A stretch of 64,000 nucleotides of DNA from Trochalopteron elliotii (taxonomy: Eukaryota; Chordata; Aves; Passeriformes; Leiothrichidae), in assembly GCA_024734555.1 (NCBI GenBank), contig JANPWX010000060.1, forward strand, positions 2,324,357 to 2,388,356, given 5' to 3'. A program made the translations under genes and the position numbers. How positions within the stretch are numbered: the first letter of the stretch is position 1; each line of letters opens with the position of its first letter. Shown piece by piece: positions 13,901 to 25,200 of this stretch. The notes beneath the pieces are model-generated. The model did no database searches. It had not been told where the DNA came from and was given only the letters and a program-made list of their open reading frames with translations.

Positions 13901-16900
13901 GAAAAATGAGGGAAAATTCACTGTCTGTCTAGACATCATAAATAAATAAATACAAGGACTGAGAGAGTCTAGTACTATTACTCTCAACTCCTGGGTTTCT
14001 GATATTTCTCTGGCACACATGTATCTCACAAATATTCCTATATAGGACACTTTTAGTCCCAAAGTTCTGTCTATTCTATATGAATGGTTTGTACTCTTCT
14101 TTCCACATGAATATAATGTTCTTGTTCCTGATGATAGTACTTCACAAGACAAACTAAAGGTCATGGAAAAGAAGTTGTGGAAAAAATTCTTTTTACTGAC
14201 AGAGGAAATCCTGGGATCTATTGAATGTTCTTCATGAGTTTTATTACAAAACTAATGCATGATGCACTGTGTAAATGTCTACACAAACAGTAAGTAAAGT
14301 ACCTATAGATCACCTGAAGCAATAAAAGCCTTGAGCAGCCACCTCTAAGGCAGCATTTTTCTTGCCACTGCAGCATGATGAAGGTCAGCCCTTTCAGCAG
14401 CCATCTGCACCTCTGCAGAAGTGAGCTGCATGATTATTTTAATCTGGTCTTGAAGTCTTGATGAATATAGGAGAAAAAAACCTTTACAGTGATCATCCAT
14501 CTGAGATACATGTCCTGGCCAAAGAGCAGCTAATTAGATATGACTGAAGTTAATTATGTGTAGCACTGAGCAGATAGACCCTGAGAAAGAGAATGTGACA
14601 GGGCTCTTGCTGCTGTTTCCTCCAGTGGAGGCACAATGAGCTGTTTCTCAGTAAACATGGGTAGGTGCTACCATCACATCACCCCCTGGCCTCAGTGTCA
14701 TTTCTTAGACAACACTCACCCTTGTAAACAAAGTCAACAGCATCCTTTGGTGTAAAATCCTGTGCAGCTGATGAAAATGAATCCATATTCACTCAGTGCA
14801 CATCCCCCAAATTTCCACAGTGCTCTCAGGCAGTGATGAGTGAGGAAAGTCAGATCTGGGGAAATGTCCCGGTGGTGCTTGGGCTTTCAGCAACCGCAGC
14901 ACTGCTCCTTGCTTCTGCAAGTTCCCTGTTTCCCAGTGCAGTGGCAGCACAGTGCTTGCAGGCTGGAAAGCAATTACTGACACTCAGTGGCTGCTGCTGC
15001 TGACAGGACTGGCAGTTGCAATGGGTCATTTTATAGCATCAGGTATTTGTAAGGAAAACCTTGGGATGGGTCTTCCCTTAAGGCCTTCTAAGAGGCACCA
15101 CTGGGGCTCTCCTGTGTTATGTTCAAGCCTGTGTGCTCCTGTATCACTCCATACCTATTGTTAAAAAATAGTAGCAGCCTCAGTTTTTCTCTTCCTCTCT
15201 CTTCTCTTACAGGAAACCTTGTTTGATCAGTTTATCCTGATCTGAGGAAAGAGAAGGGGGGTGTACATCCTTAGAGGTGCACAGTTTATATCTCCTCCTG
15301 AGGAGAAGGAAAGAGCAAGCTTCTGTGCATTGGCTAGGGTGGAATTCAAAACCACTTGCATGTCCCACATCCTCTCTCCTGCAGTGTTTAGCTGATGTTT
15401 TCATTGCTGGGATGAGACACAGCTGTCCCAGGGAGGGCTAGGCTGGGGACCAGCCCCACAGCAGGCTGCTCCCTGTTCAGCATTCATAGGTGAGCTGCAG
15501 GGCCTGGTGGCATCACATGATAGTTCCAACTAAGCAGCTGGAGTTCAAACCAGAGGAAATTCTTCAATTCTTTAATTGGTTCCTTCTCCGAAGACAAACA
15601 ATTCTTCTGTTTTTCTCACTTTCCATCAGAGCTCAGCACTCTGAAATTTTCAGTGTACTTATCTTCACATCAGCCTTCAGCAGGGAAGGTGTGCTCTTCT
15701 TTAAAGTTTATAAAAAGGAGTCTTAGCCAAAGCAAGTAATTTTCCAGAGTATCACAGTGAACCTGGAGCTGAAGGGGGAAGTGAATTTAGTTTCCCATAT
15801 CCCAGAACTACTGCCCTGTTCTCCAGCTCTCAACAAAGCAAAAAACCCTGTTACATGGCTTCTGTGGGCCTGAGGAGGAATGAGCTGAAGTATTCCAAGT
15901 GCTGGAAATTGGCATTTGATGCCAGTGACTACAATTGCATCTAGTAGTATTAAGGAGAAGGGAAAAAAAATTGTTGTTCCTAAGTGGGCAAGAGTTTTGT
16001 ATTTATACTATATCTTTCATCTAAAATTCACAAGCATTTCATATCTATCAGAAACATCTCATTTTTTCGCAGGCACCAATATAAGTAGCATCATATGATA
16101 ATCAAGAGAAGCACAGGCCAGTTGAATAGATTACTGAGGGATAGAGCTGGGAACACAGTCATCATCATCAACATGCATCATCCAATTGCCTTTATTATCC
16201 TTTTTTAGTCAGTTATTTGTGTGGTAAAAGCCTCAATCTAACCTCAGTCTAACACAAACTAGAACCCTACCCAAACCAAACAAACCAACTTTGAAAAACT
16301 GGTTGATTTTTTGATTCTTTCCCATTTTCTTGCCTGGTTGAGCTGGTTACAGAAGTGTCAATGAACTAAGAAGGTGCAGCTATTTTTGGCCATACACAGT
16401 AGGACCTGCAGAGGTGTGTGAAAATGGAAAAAATACAGAAGTAAATCAATCATACACAGAGGCAAATATCATCAGTGCATGAAAACTAAAAGTCTGAACA
16501 ATTTTACTAACTTTTATGCCTCTTAGATCCAACTGTTAACTCAGGAAGAAATCATCTTCCCACTAGGACAAGTTCTAAAAAGATCATAACGTGACCCTGG
16601 TAAGTCAACAGACACAGGAGAGCATGACCCAGCTTTGCCACAATGGGACCTGGCACATCCAACTATTCTGTGTTGCACTCACTTTGAGCATCTCTGAGAA
16701 TGCTCATTTTTTGTGTGGTAGGGACTCCTTCCCATCTGAAATATTTAGATGAAAATTAAAGGTAGATGGTTTTACCTCTTGGTTGAAATGGCTGTGATAA
16801 AAGCATGATCTTCCCTGTGTACTCCTTGTCCTCAAGCAGTACACAAACCCTAGTCCAGCATCATGCACTGAGGGCCTAGAAACAGGAATGACTGCTGGAA

Positions 16901-19187
16901 TTTACCCATTTCCTTCCTTTCCAACTCTTTTGAGTATAGATTTGATTATTTGTGTGAATGAGGGCACTTGTCTGAGAAAGGGACAGATCCAGGGAACCCA
17001 CTGTGAGAGGGCCAAGCTAAGGAGGGAAGTTTTGCAATGAGTTTTAGGACATGAGGTTCCTGGCCTGACCAGAATCATGACCTGTACTCTGGCCCTGGGA
17101 AAGTGGATTCCCTTGTTCACCTTCCTTCTCTGGTTAACTCTCCCCTGGGCTAGAGCACAGCCGTGCTGGGACAGCTTGGGAGATCCTGTGCCTGGGGAAG
17201 AGATGGCTTCTGCATTCCTCCTTCATTTATTCAGCAGGTTCAGCCATTGAAGGAGTAACCTCACAGGTGTGCCTGAACATGATGCACCAGTAGGATTTAG
17301 GACAGGTCCTATCACAGATCCCAGCATGGCAACCTTCAGAGTTGGTATTTCTGTTTACAGGTCCTGCGGCCAGCCCATGTTGACAGGCCACCTGTGGCCA
17401 TCTTCTCCTTTTCCCTCAAAGGGGTTATGTGCTAACTACTGCAGCAAATGTATGAGGTGTAGCACTGCCAAGAAATGGGAGCCTAATAATACGTTCTTTT
17501 AAAGAAGAATGCATTTGTAAAAAAAATCACCTCCATTTAGTCAAATTATAGTCAATTATCATCGCCTTCAAGCCAAGACCTATTAGCTCTGAATCTAACT
17601 TAACTCAGTTACTGAGGCACAGTGGAAATGTCATTCATTTTGGAAAAAACAATATTATTACCTTTTACTCCTTAGTAGTTAAAAGGATTTTGAAACAAGA
17701 TTAATGGGAGCAATGTTTTTCTTTCTGTCTGTAGCTCTTGAAGATCAGCAACACTTCTTTCATTTTAGAATAATAGCTTCCTGGCAGTCTAGGGTCACTG
17801 GGCTGTCTTTAAAACATCATTGCATTAATTTGCACATGCATCTAACTTTTATAGCTGAATAGATTTTTGCTGCTTTTTTTTTTACCCCCAGTGTCATCAA
17901 AATACTGATTTGGACAAACACTTTAGGACAAAGGCAAATACATTCTAAACTATCTACATGCTTTCTCCAACCCCACAAGCCAAGGACAGGTCCATCACAG
18001 TCTGCAAGAAGATAGCCACATTTCTGTGTTTGGTAGCTCTTTCAGTGTAAACAGGCCCTGAGGCAGGCAGTGTTTCCCTTTATAGCAGCTCAATTTAAAA
18101 CAAGAAACTGCTGGAATAAGCTACCTTTTTGATCCATGCAGCAGAGCTGCAATTTACGTTTTTGTTCTGTTTTCCCTCCTTATCACCAGTGCTGTCAGAA
18201 GTTTGTTGATTCATTGTTGTGGCAGTGGAAACACTGGGTAAATGTGGGAGATGCAGTTTTGGAGTGACCCGCTACTCCAGGACACCGCAGCTGTCCCGGG
18301 AGAGCACTCGGCTGCAGGGAAACACAGCCCTCTGATGGGGAGCTTCAGGTCCTCAACAGCTTGTGACCAGGCTCCAGAATTATTTAATAGGGAGTGAGTG
18401 AAGAGACCAGAGCACAAGGGAGCCTGTTTTGTGGGAAAGCAAGCAGATATAACTTTTTGGCAATCTGATTTGTGAAACAACCTCAAATTACCCCGTGCAA
18501 GCAGGCCATAACTAGTGCTGATGAGTCTGTACATGTAACTCAACAGATTTAGGGATGTTCAAAGCTGCCTCTAAACATTTATCCTCTTCTTAGGGAGGCA
18601 GATTCTGAAAACCTCCTCTCTACGTAAAACTGGGAATGACAGAGCAGCAGCGAGACCCGGGGTCAAAGCTTGTGACAAAGCCAGCTGTGTGCCATGGCCA
18701 AGCAGTGGAAATCCAGTGGGATTAGAGATCTGTGTCAGATGCTTGTCCATAACCTCAACCCTAGCCCACTCGCTACAACAAAAAAATCTAACTCTCTTTG
18801 CTACTACAAATCTAACTCTGAAACTCAAAATGCAAACATGTCCAGAGGCTGAATAAGCAACACAAGTTTCCACAGCAGTTTTGCCAGCCTCCCCAGGGGC
18901 CCCCCCAGCATCCCCAGGTCTTTGCAGAAGGGTGTCCCTGTGGCCCTGCTTGCACACACTCACAAGCTGAGCGTGCTGCCCAGCAGCCAACAGGGACCAA
19001 AGGTGAATTTGGAGCACCTGGCTCAGCCCTGCAGCCACCCCACAATGCTGCAGTATTGTAAAGCTCAAGGAATCATTTCAAAAAGAGGTTAGGAAAAGGA
19101 TCCTGCAGGAATTGTGCCCAGTTTTGTTACTGGAAATTTATTTGACGTAGTGAACGAACATGGAGACTTTTCCAGGAAATGTGTTTC

Positions 19188-19193
19188 TTTATT
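19188..19193 (-). terminator. KCNE4: KCNE4 polyadenylation signal (AATAAA)
   Basis: The minus strand reads AATAAA followed by GAAACACATTTCC and then a T/G-containing stretch, a classic cleavage-site arrangement. It lies about 2.0 kb after the KCNE4 stop. Other signals closer to the stop were not excluded. Confidence 0.55.
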
Positions 19194-21207
19194 TAAATAA
19201 AATTAGTGCCAGTAGAAACAGTAAACTTTAAATACATGAGACAATTATATACAACTCGATGTTAGGAATTATATACATCAGGTTTTTACAGATACAAATA
19301 CATTTATACCAAAAGTAAAGGACGAAGGAGAAAGCAATGGAAAATGTGACAACTTGCACATGTCAGTCTCATTTGGAAAGTTTCAGGATTCAAGTGATTC
19401 CAGGCAAAGTGCCAAACTGAATTTGGCTCCTTTCAAACTTAAAACAGCCCCTTTTAGAGTAAATCTACCAAAAAGCTTTATATGGTCTGATCCAAAGTTC
19501 AGTGAAGCCGATGGAAAAACTCGAGCTGCCTTCAGTGTGCCCCGATCAGGCCCTTTGCGAGCACAATGGAGCCTTTGTTCTGCTGCGCTTAGAGAGAGAC
19601 AGCGATCCCTGATCCCTGCATCCCATTAACCCTCTGAGCCCTGCCCAGCGGCAGCACACTCTGGCTTCTCTGGCTCTGGCTTCAGTTCATTTCTGCTCTT
19701 CGGCAGTCATGTTTCTCGAGCTGTCTCTCAAGCTCTAATGCCAGTGGATAAATCACAGAGCTATTTTAGTGCAGGAAATACATGGAGACATTTTGCAAAT
19801 ATTTTGCTGTGCAATGCTTTAGATTCAGGCTCTTCAGCCCTCATGCTTCAGAACTAATCAAAACACTGTAATAAGTTATTATAAAATATAAGGTATGATT
19901 GAAATATTAATTATCTTCTTTGTATTAATTTTTTCTTCTTTTAAAAGTGCAATAATTTAGCAACAAATTTCATGAGCATTTGAAAAATGTCACAGTACCA
20001 TTAAACTGGGGAAGGGGGAAGTCTTTGGTGGTTTTAAAGACTAGTAACTAATAGCTTTATAGAAATGCATGTGTCACATGCAAGCTGATTAAAAAAAGAT
20101 GTAACACAATGCTTACCTACACTGGCTTAAATAGAGCAAAAAGTCTAGATTCTTTAATGATGTAGATGGGTACAATTTTACTGACCTCAAATAGAGAATT
20201 TAACTCCAACAGAGAAGCACAAAATCTTGTGCCTGTCCCTGACTCAGCTGACGATTTCACTGGGGCCAGGAATTCATCCTTGCTAGGTTAAATTCCGTTC
20301 AGAATTCCACCTATTTTTCAAGGGGGTGTAACAGAGCAGCATCTGAGCCTTTCTATGACTCACAGCCTGTAACAAAGATCTTTTAATATCTCCTTTAACT
20401 CACAGATCTTTGCCTTTAGCAACCAAATGTACACACCTTTAACAAACACAAAAGCAAAAAAACTAAACCACCTTTCCTGTTTGTAACTCAGGCACAGGCT
20501 GGATTGCAGCAGAAGGTGGTGAACCTCACCCAGCCAACACAGGCATAACTTCAGCAAAGACACAGGTAAGTGTCATGGGTCCGGAGCCAGGCTTTACAAA
20601 CTGCACAGGAACTCAGTGCTTCTTTTCTTCTGCCTTGTCTTTCATTCTTTCTGTACCTAAAGTCAGTCTCCAGCCGTGCTGCAATCTCCCTTCAAGTACA
20701 GCATCAACAAATTTTCAGTTGTTGAGGCCTCATTGAGAAAATGTGCTGTTGACTGTGGTTTGTCATAAGAAAAACACAGTAAGAGTAATTCTAGTCTATC
20801 ACAGCTTTGTGTGAATGAGCATTACCCATCATCTTTAAGAACCAGGCACTTGTATGAGGGTAACTTCCCCCAACATTTCCCAGATATTTACAGGATTCTG
20901 AAATATGCAGAGACATGCCAGTAATAATTACCTCATTAGAAAATATGTATATATTCACCATGTTCTTAGCTTTCATAGTAAGAAATAATAATGAAAAAAT
21001 TAAAATTAAGCAACCCATTTTCGTGCAAGTTACACTTTGAAATTGGGTACCACTGCTTCCTTGTCCTGCCAGCTCTCAGGAACACCTTGGGCCCAGGAGC
21101 ACAGATACCTGTTCAGAGTTCATTGGAGAGCAGAAAAGTAGACCCACAAGTTCTCAGAGGGAGCTCCACTCACACTTTGGCAGCTGATCAGGGGAGCCCT
21201 GCGAGTG
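19188..21207 (-). other. KCNE4: KCNE4 3' untranslated region
   Basis: This AT-rich stretch of about 2 kb runs from the KCNE4 stop codon to a good polyadenylation signal on the minus strand. No other gene is visible in it. A long 3' UTR is plausible for this single-coding-exon gene, but its extent is inferred from the first convincing polyA signal and not from transcript data. Confidence 0.55.
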
Positions 21208-21699
21208 CTAGGAGTCCTTGTGGATGTTTTCCACAGAGCCCTCGGCGCTCTCGTTGAGGGGCGTTTCCGACACCTCCCCGAGTTCCGTGTCCAGCACTTC
21301 CTCCTGGATGGTGAAGTGCACATCTGGGGAGGAGGACTCAGAGCTCACACTGCTGCCTTCCATGGAGCAGATGGCACAGGACAGGGAGGGCACCATGCTC
21401 TCCTGCAGCATGTTCAGCATCATGGGGATCTGCACGGATTTCAGCCCTGCCACCGTTGGCAGAGGCTTTACAGCTTCCCCCCATTCTCTCTCCTCATCTT
21501 TGTAGAGCAGAAGCAAATTGGATGATTTCTCTTTTCTTTTGGATTTCATGTAGCCAAGCATTATTCCTATCAGGAAGATCCCATAGAAAGACATGACAAT
21601 CAGAATGTAAAAATACTCGTTGCTGTTGTTCTTCTCTGTGCTGGGGGATTCGGCATCAAGCATAGCTTGGGTCACATTTGCATGGTCCATCTTCAGCAT
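21208..21699 (-). CDS. KCNE4: KCNE4, voltage-gated potassium channel modulatory subunit (MinK-related peptide 3)
   Basis: KCNE4 is a single-pass beta subunit that joins Kv alpha subunits such as KCNQ1, Kv1.1 and Kv1.3 in the plasma membrane and mostly suppresses their current (family knowledge). The 163-residue product starts [11 protein letters not shown], matching the MLKM start of mammalian KCNE4. It has a short extracellular N-terminus with N-glycosylation sequons at N8 and N24, and one membrane segment at about residues 29-51 ([20 protein letters not shown]). The basic juxtamembrane KSKRKEK is followed by the tetra-leucine motif LLLLYKDEE at 62-70, known in KCNE4 for calmodulin and channel association. 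The long acidic, serine-rich tail with [17 protein letters not shown] and the SETPLNES region is typical of KCNE4 and absent from the shorter KCNE1-3. The whole CDS is in one exon, as in other vertebrates. The frame is open 20 codons further upstream, but a splice acceptor at 21719-21720 interrupts that extension, so the MLKM methionine is chosen. ACSL3 lies upstream on the same strand. Confidence 0.97.
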   Translation of the reverse strand: MLKMDHANVTQAMLDAESPSTEKNNSNEYFYILIVMSFYGIFLIGIMLGYMKSKRKEKSSNLLLLYKDEEREWGEAVKPLPTVAGLKSVQIPMMLNMLQESMVPSLSCAICSMEGSSVSSESSSPDVHFTIQEEVLDTELGEVSETPLNESAEGSVENIHKDS

Positions 21700-21717
21700 G
21701 GAAAGTGTTTTACCACA

Positions 21718-21720
21718 GCT
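21718..21720 (-). other. KCNE4: Splice acceptor of the KCNE4 coding exon
   Basis: On the minus strand CTCTAGGCTTTAG precedes CTGTGG, and the ATG follows 19 bases after the AG. If used, the coding exon begins at 21718. The polypyrimidine tract is only moderate, so confidence is limited. Confidence 0.45.
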
Positions 21721-22152
21721 AAAGCCTAGAGAAGAATGTAAATGGATATGTAAGATCAAAATTCAGTGCAAAGGTATAAAAGAAACACCTGGAAAAAGGT
21801 TACCCCAAACTCTTCCTTATTCCTTGTAATTGTAAGCTTGAAAACCCCACACCTGATTGAAGCTCTCAGTCTATTATACCTCTGCATTAGTATTGTAAGT
21901 GAATGAACTCTTATTCAGATACAGAAAACATTAAAGGAAAGAAAACACAATATTAAATTACCTTGGGTTCAATGCTGAATTATAAAAAAACCCCAATCCA
22001 TATGATTAAAGAAAGAAAACTATATAGAAATTCTCTACTAGGCACTTAAACATAGTTTTGTGCTATTTGATCATGTTTCCATGGTGGGGGAAAGTTAGAA
22101 GTATTATTTTGTTCAGCAATGCAGGAAAAAAAATAATCAAAAAGCAACTTAC

Positions 22153-22225
22153 GCTGGTATGCAAATAATTCCTCCTTTTGCAAAGCTCAAGAGACCTTTC
22201 CTCTACCAAATGCTGGGTGTTCTGA
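22153..22225 (-). other. KCNE4: Candidate KCNE4 5' non-coding exon (5' end uncertain)
   Basis: The minus strand ends this segment with CAGC followed by a near-perfect donor GTAAGT (22152-22147). Splicing to the acceptor at 21719-21720 removes a 434-base intron. In the spliced model an in-frame TAG lies 23 codons upstream of the MLKM ATG with no intervening in-frame ATG, which supports the chosen start. The exon carries an octamer-like ATTTGCAT near 22160-22167. The 5' end shown is a guess placed about 25-30 bases after an AT-rich TATTTATT element. No transcript evidence was available. Confidence 0.4.
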
Positions 22226-22246
22226 AAACTTTCCTCTGCTGCAGTT

Positions 22247-22282
22247 GGAATAAATAGCTCTCAAGAAATGTTTCATCACGTG
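22247..22282 (-). promoter_or_regulatory. KCNE4: Candidate KCNE4 core promoter: TATA-like element and E-box
   Basis: Just upstream of the proposed 5' exon the minus strand shows an AT-rich TATTTATT (about 22248-22256), and further upstream a perfect palindromic E-box CACGTG (22277-22282). The positions fit a TATA-type promoter, but these motifs are short and common. The call depends on the exon model being right. Confidence 0.3.
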
Positions 22283-25200
22283 TTTTAGAGGCACAGTTTA
22301 TAATAGTTTTGTGTTGGAGTCAACAGATGAACTTGAAGGATTGCAGTTCAACCCACTGAACTCTTAACAGCTGTGAAAAGAAAAAGAGTTGGGAATTCAG
22401 ATTTTACTCTTTCCTAACCAGTTCCACACTGGCTCTTTCAGCTTGTGAATCTACTCCTTTAACATCCCAGTTGCTAAATCTGACCCCTTACCCTGAGAGC
22501 TGCTACACAAAAAGGAAAACCTGCAGATTGTTATTGTGTGTTTGTCATAACTTATGAAAAAATATGCATGTGAATGTTATATTCAACACTACCAAGTTAT
22601 TTACATGTCTGCTATACATGGTCTTCCCTAAAGATATGGAGGAGCAAACAAGTTCTGTTCTTTGGTTAGGACTAATGACGAAGCTTTAGAAAGTGTGTGC
22701 AGAAGTAAGTGGTGGCTTTGAACTCATGCTGCAGCTCCACTTTGCCACAAGGTGAGGGGCTGGGAAGAACTGGGCCCTGAGTCTTGAGTGAGTTTTGGAT
22801 GGACATATGCTGGTGCTGCCTAACTTTGGGCATCAAAGCAGCAACTGTGGGATCTAGGTTCTCCACATAATCAGTGGAAGGGCACAGACTCCTCCAGGGA
22901 GCAGTTTGGAGCTCCTGAAGTTTGCAGCTGCCTTCTGCCTCCACAGGAGCAGCTAAGAGTTAATGCCCTGTGCATGATATTATGCCTAAATCGAGGCCAG
23001 GGCCACTGAGTTAATGATGATTGAAGTATAAAGGGATGTTACCAGTTCCTGGGCAGAGGGATGCTCTCTGAGTGACTGCTGCAGGCTCCTGGGCTGAGCA
23101 GGACACCTTGCAGCCCACTGTGGGGGGCAGCCTGGGTTGCAGGGCCCACAGAGTTCCCAGTCATCAGCTCAGTGGTACAGGAGCCTCTGAGACCCCTTTC
23201 CAACACGTAAGCAACAGTCCAGGCCATGGGAAGAAGGAGGCCCAGCTTGCACCTCAGGGATTTCATTTCCTTATCCTCTCCATCCCCGTTCTTCACACAC
23301 AAAGCCCAATTAGTCAGGGCCCACATGTGAATGTCACCCCTTCTGCAAAGCTTCAAGGATGTTTATGTAACAGAACACTCCACTTCCAGAAAGCAGGAGA
23401 CTGGTGCTGGAGTTTCCCAACGGTAGGTCTGGGGTTTTTTCCCTGCAGTCACTTGTGGATTCTTTGCATAGACAGCAAATTCTTTTCCAAACACTGCCCT
23501 TACAATCCCTCTGAGGTAAAGGCAGATAGGATTAACTTCTCTTCACATGTAGGAAAAGGCAAGAGAGAGAAGTTAAGCAACTTTAGATGTAGATGAGCAT
23601 TCGAGAAAAGACAGAATTGTATCTGTATTTGGAACCAGCATTTTCCATCATTTCTCTGAACAACTACAGAAAGAAAGGAAAAAATTACATTAGCCAGATT
23701 GCCTTCTCTGCACCTTAAAATAGAGGATCCTCCCTTTAGGATGTTGGTTTTATCTCCCTGTGCATTCCCATGTGATAGCTCAGGAGCTGTTGATGTTGGA
23801 CTAACGTCTACTGGGATTTCATCTGACAAAATCTGTCTGCAGCACCAGCTTGCCAAGTCTGAATTCTTCTTCTCTGTTCCCGACAAATTACCAAGCAGGC
23901 AACAAAAGCATATCAACTGTAGGCTAAAGCAGAACCCAGAGCAAGTCTCTGGATTTTCTAGTCAACTTTAGGGAATATTTACTTCACAACTTTCTCAGCT
24001 CCATGTGATATCTGCCCTCCCCATTGGGGGCTGAAAAATTAAAGACAATGTGTCAGATTTTGCAACACCTCGTGCAGGACTTTCACAGACTCGTGAAGAA
24101 GTGCCTTGCATTTTTGGGTCAATGAAAATTGGCTCAGCACAAGGAGATATCCTTTTTCTCTGCCCATGGAACCGTCTTGGATGTTTCTTGATCCTGGGAA
24201 CAAGACCAGCTAAAGCCTGTCATCAGCATCACCACTCACCTGGACACAGAGGCACATCCAGAGGCATCCCACAGCTCCCAGCAGCAAGCCAGCAGAGCAG
24301 CTCTTCTGTAGGCACCTGCATGTGCAAATAGAATCCTTTATTTGGTCCAAAGCCTTGTACTCTTCAAGTTGGTGAAGCCCTGTACAAAATTACCAAGAAG
24401 AACTGGAAGCACCCAACAGGAACACAGGAAGACTGCTCAGGTACATCCATAGGTTTATGCAATTCCCTGAAAGTTTAACTGAAAGATGACTGGATTGCAT
24501 AATTCTGCAGAGTAATTGACGAAAACTCTTTGCAACTATGTTTACTTTGGCTAGCTGATGACATCTCTCCTCCATCTGTTAGCCCATGGCTCTCAAAAAA
24601 CAGTTTAATTTTGAAATAGAATTTCTGAGCCTTCTATAGACATGAAGAGGAGCGACAGAAAGACATTGGGAATAACCACCTGAAAAACATATGCCAGTTG
24701 CTTACTGATGCCATCAGTCAGTTTTCTCAAGATGTACTCTGTAGAAACTATATTTTTGTCTAAAAACAAGACCAAGAAAATGAAAACTTGGAGTTTAAAT
24801 TTTGTGTTTCAAAATTATATTTGCTGCAAATTATATTGTAAAGCCATTGTTTTAAGTTAAGCTTATTAGCTACTTCTTTTTTGATGTCTCTTTCTCTTCC
24901 TTTCAGATCAATTCTCTTCCCCAAACTTCAGAGAATTTTTCCTGAAATTTCATTTACACATCTCTTGTGTTTTCAGCAGTTGCCTCTCACGTGTTCCTCT
25001 TCACCTTCTTTGCACCCATCCCAAACAAGGCTACAACATTTAAGGATAATCCCCACACTGTAACTACCACCTTCCATATTCCCCCTCTCGAAAACATTCA
25101 GGCCAATAAAGCAGAGCAACAGCCAGGCACTCCAACAATGAAAAGGTCACAACATAGTTGTTGATGCCAGATTTTTTTCTCAAGGTCCCTGTCTCGTAGA

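Larger units (their letters stand above)
1..19187. other. Intergenic region downstream of KCNE4
   Basis: I see no supportable gene here. The open frames are short, start at arbitrary methionines, resemble no protein family I recognise, and lack splice-linked continuation on either strand. The DNA is mostly AT-rich unique sequence with small repeats listed separately: an A-rich CAA-type run near 1.73 kb, an X-box-like motif near 5.03 kb and a 71-bp tandem repeat near 10.8 kb. In other vertebrates the next gene on this side of KCNE4 is far away, so a gene desert is expected. Distal enhancers could be present but cannot be recognised without alignment. Confidence 0.7.

Noticed and set aside
18571..19068. 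165-residue minus-strand open frame downstream of the KCNE4 polyA signal
   Set aside because: No family resemblance, no splice context, low-complexity cysteine/glycine-rich stretches; a chance frame in GC-richer DNA.
21700..21759. 20-codon in-frame N-terminal extension of KCNE4
   Set aside because: A splice acceptor falls inside it, and the residues do not resemble KCNE4. The MLKM methionine matches the family start.
23072..23596. 174-residue plus-strand open frame, among the longest in the window
   Set aside because: No recognisable domain, and overlapping minus-strand frames of similar quality cover the same DNA. Nothing distinguishes it from chance.
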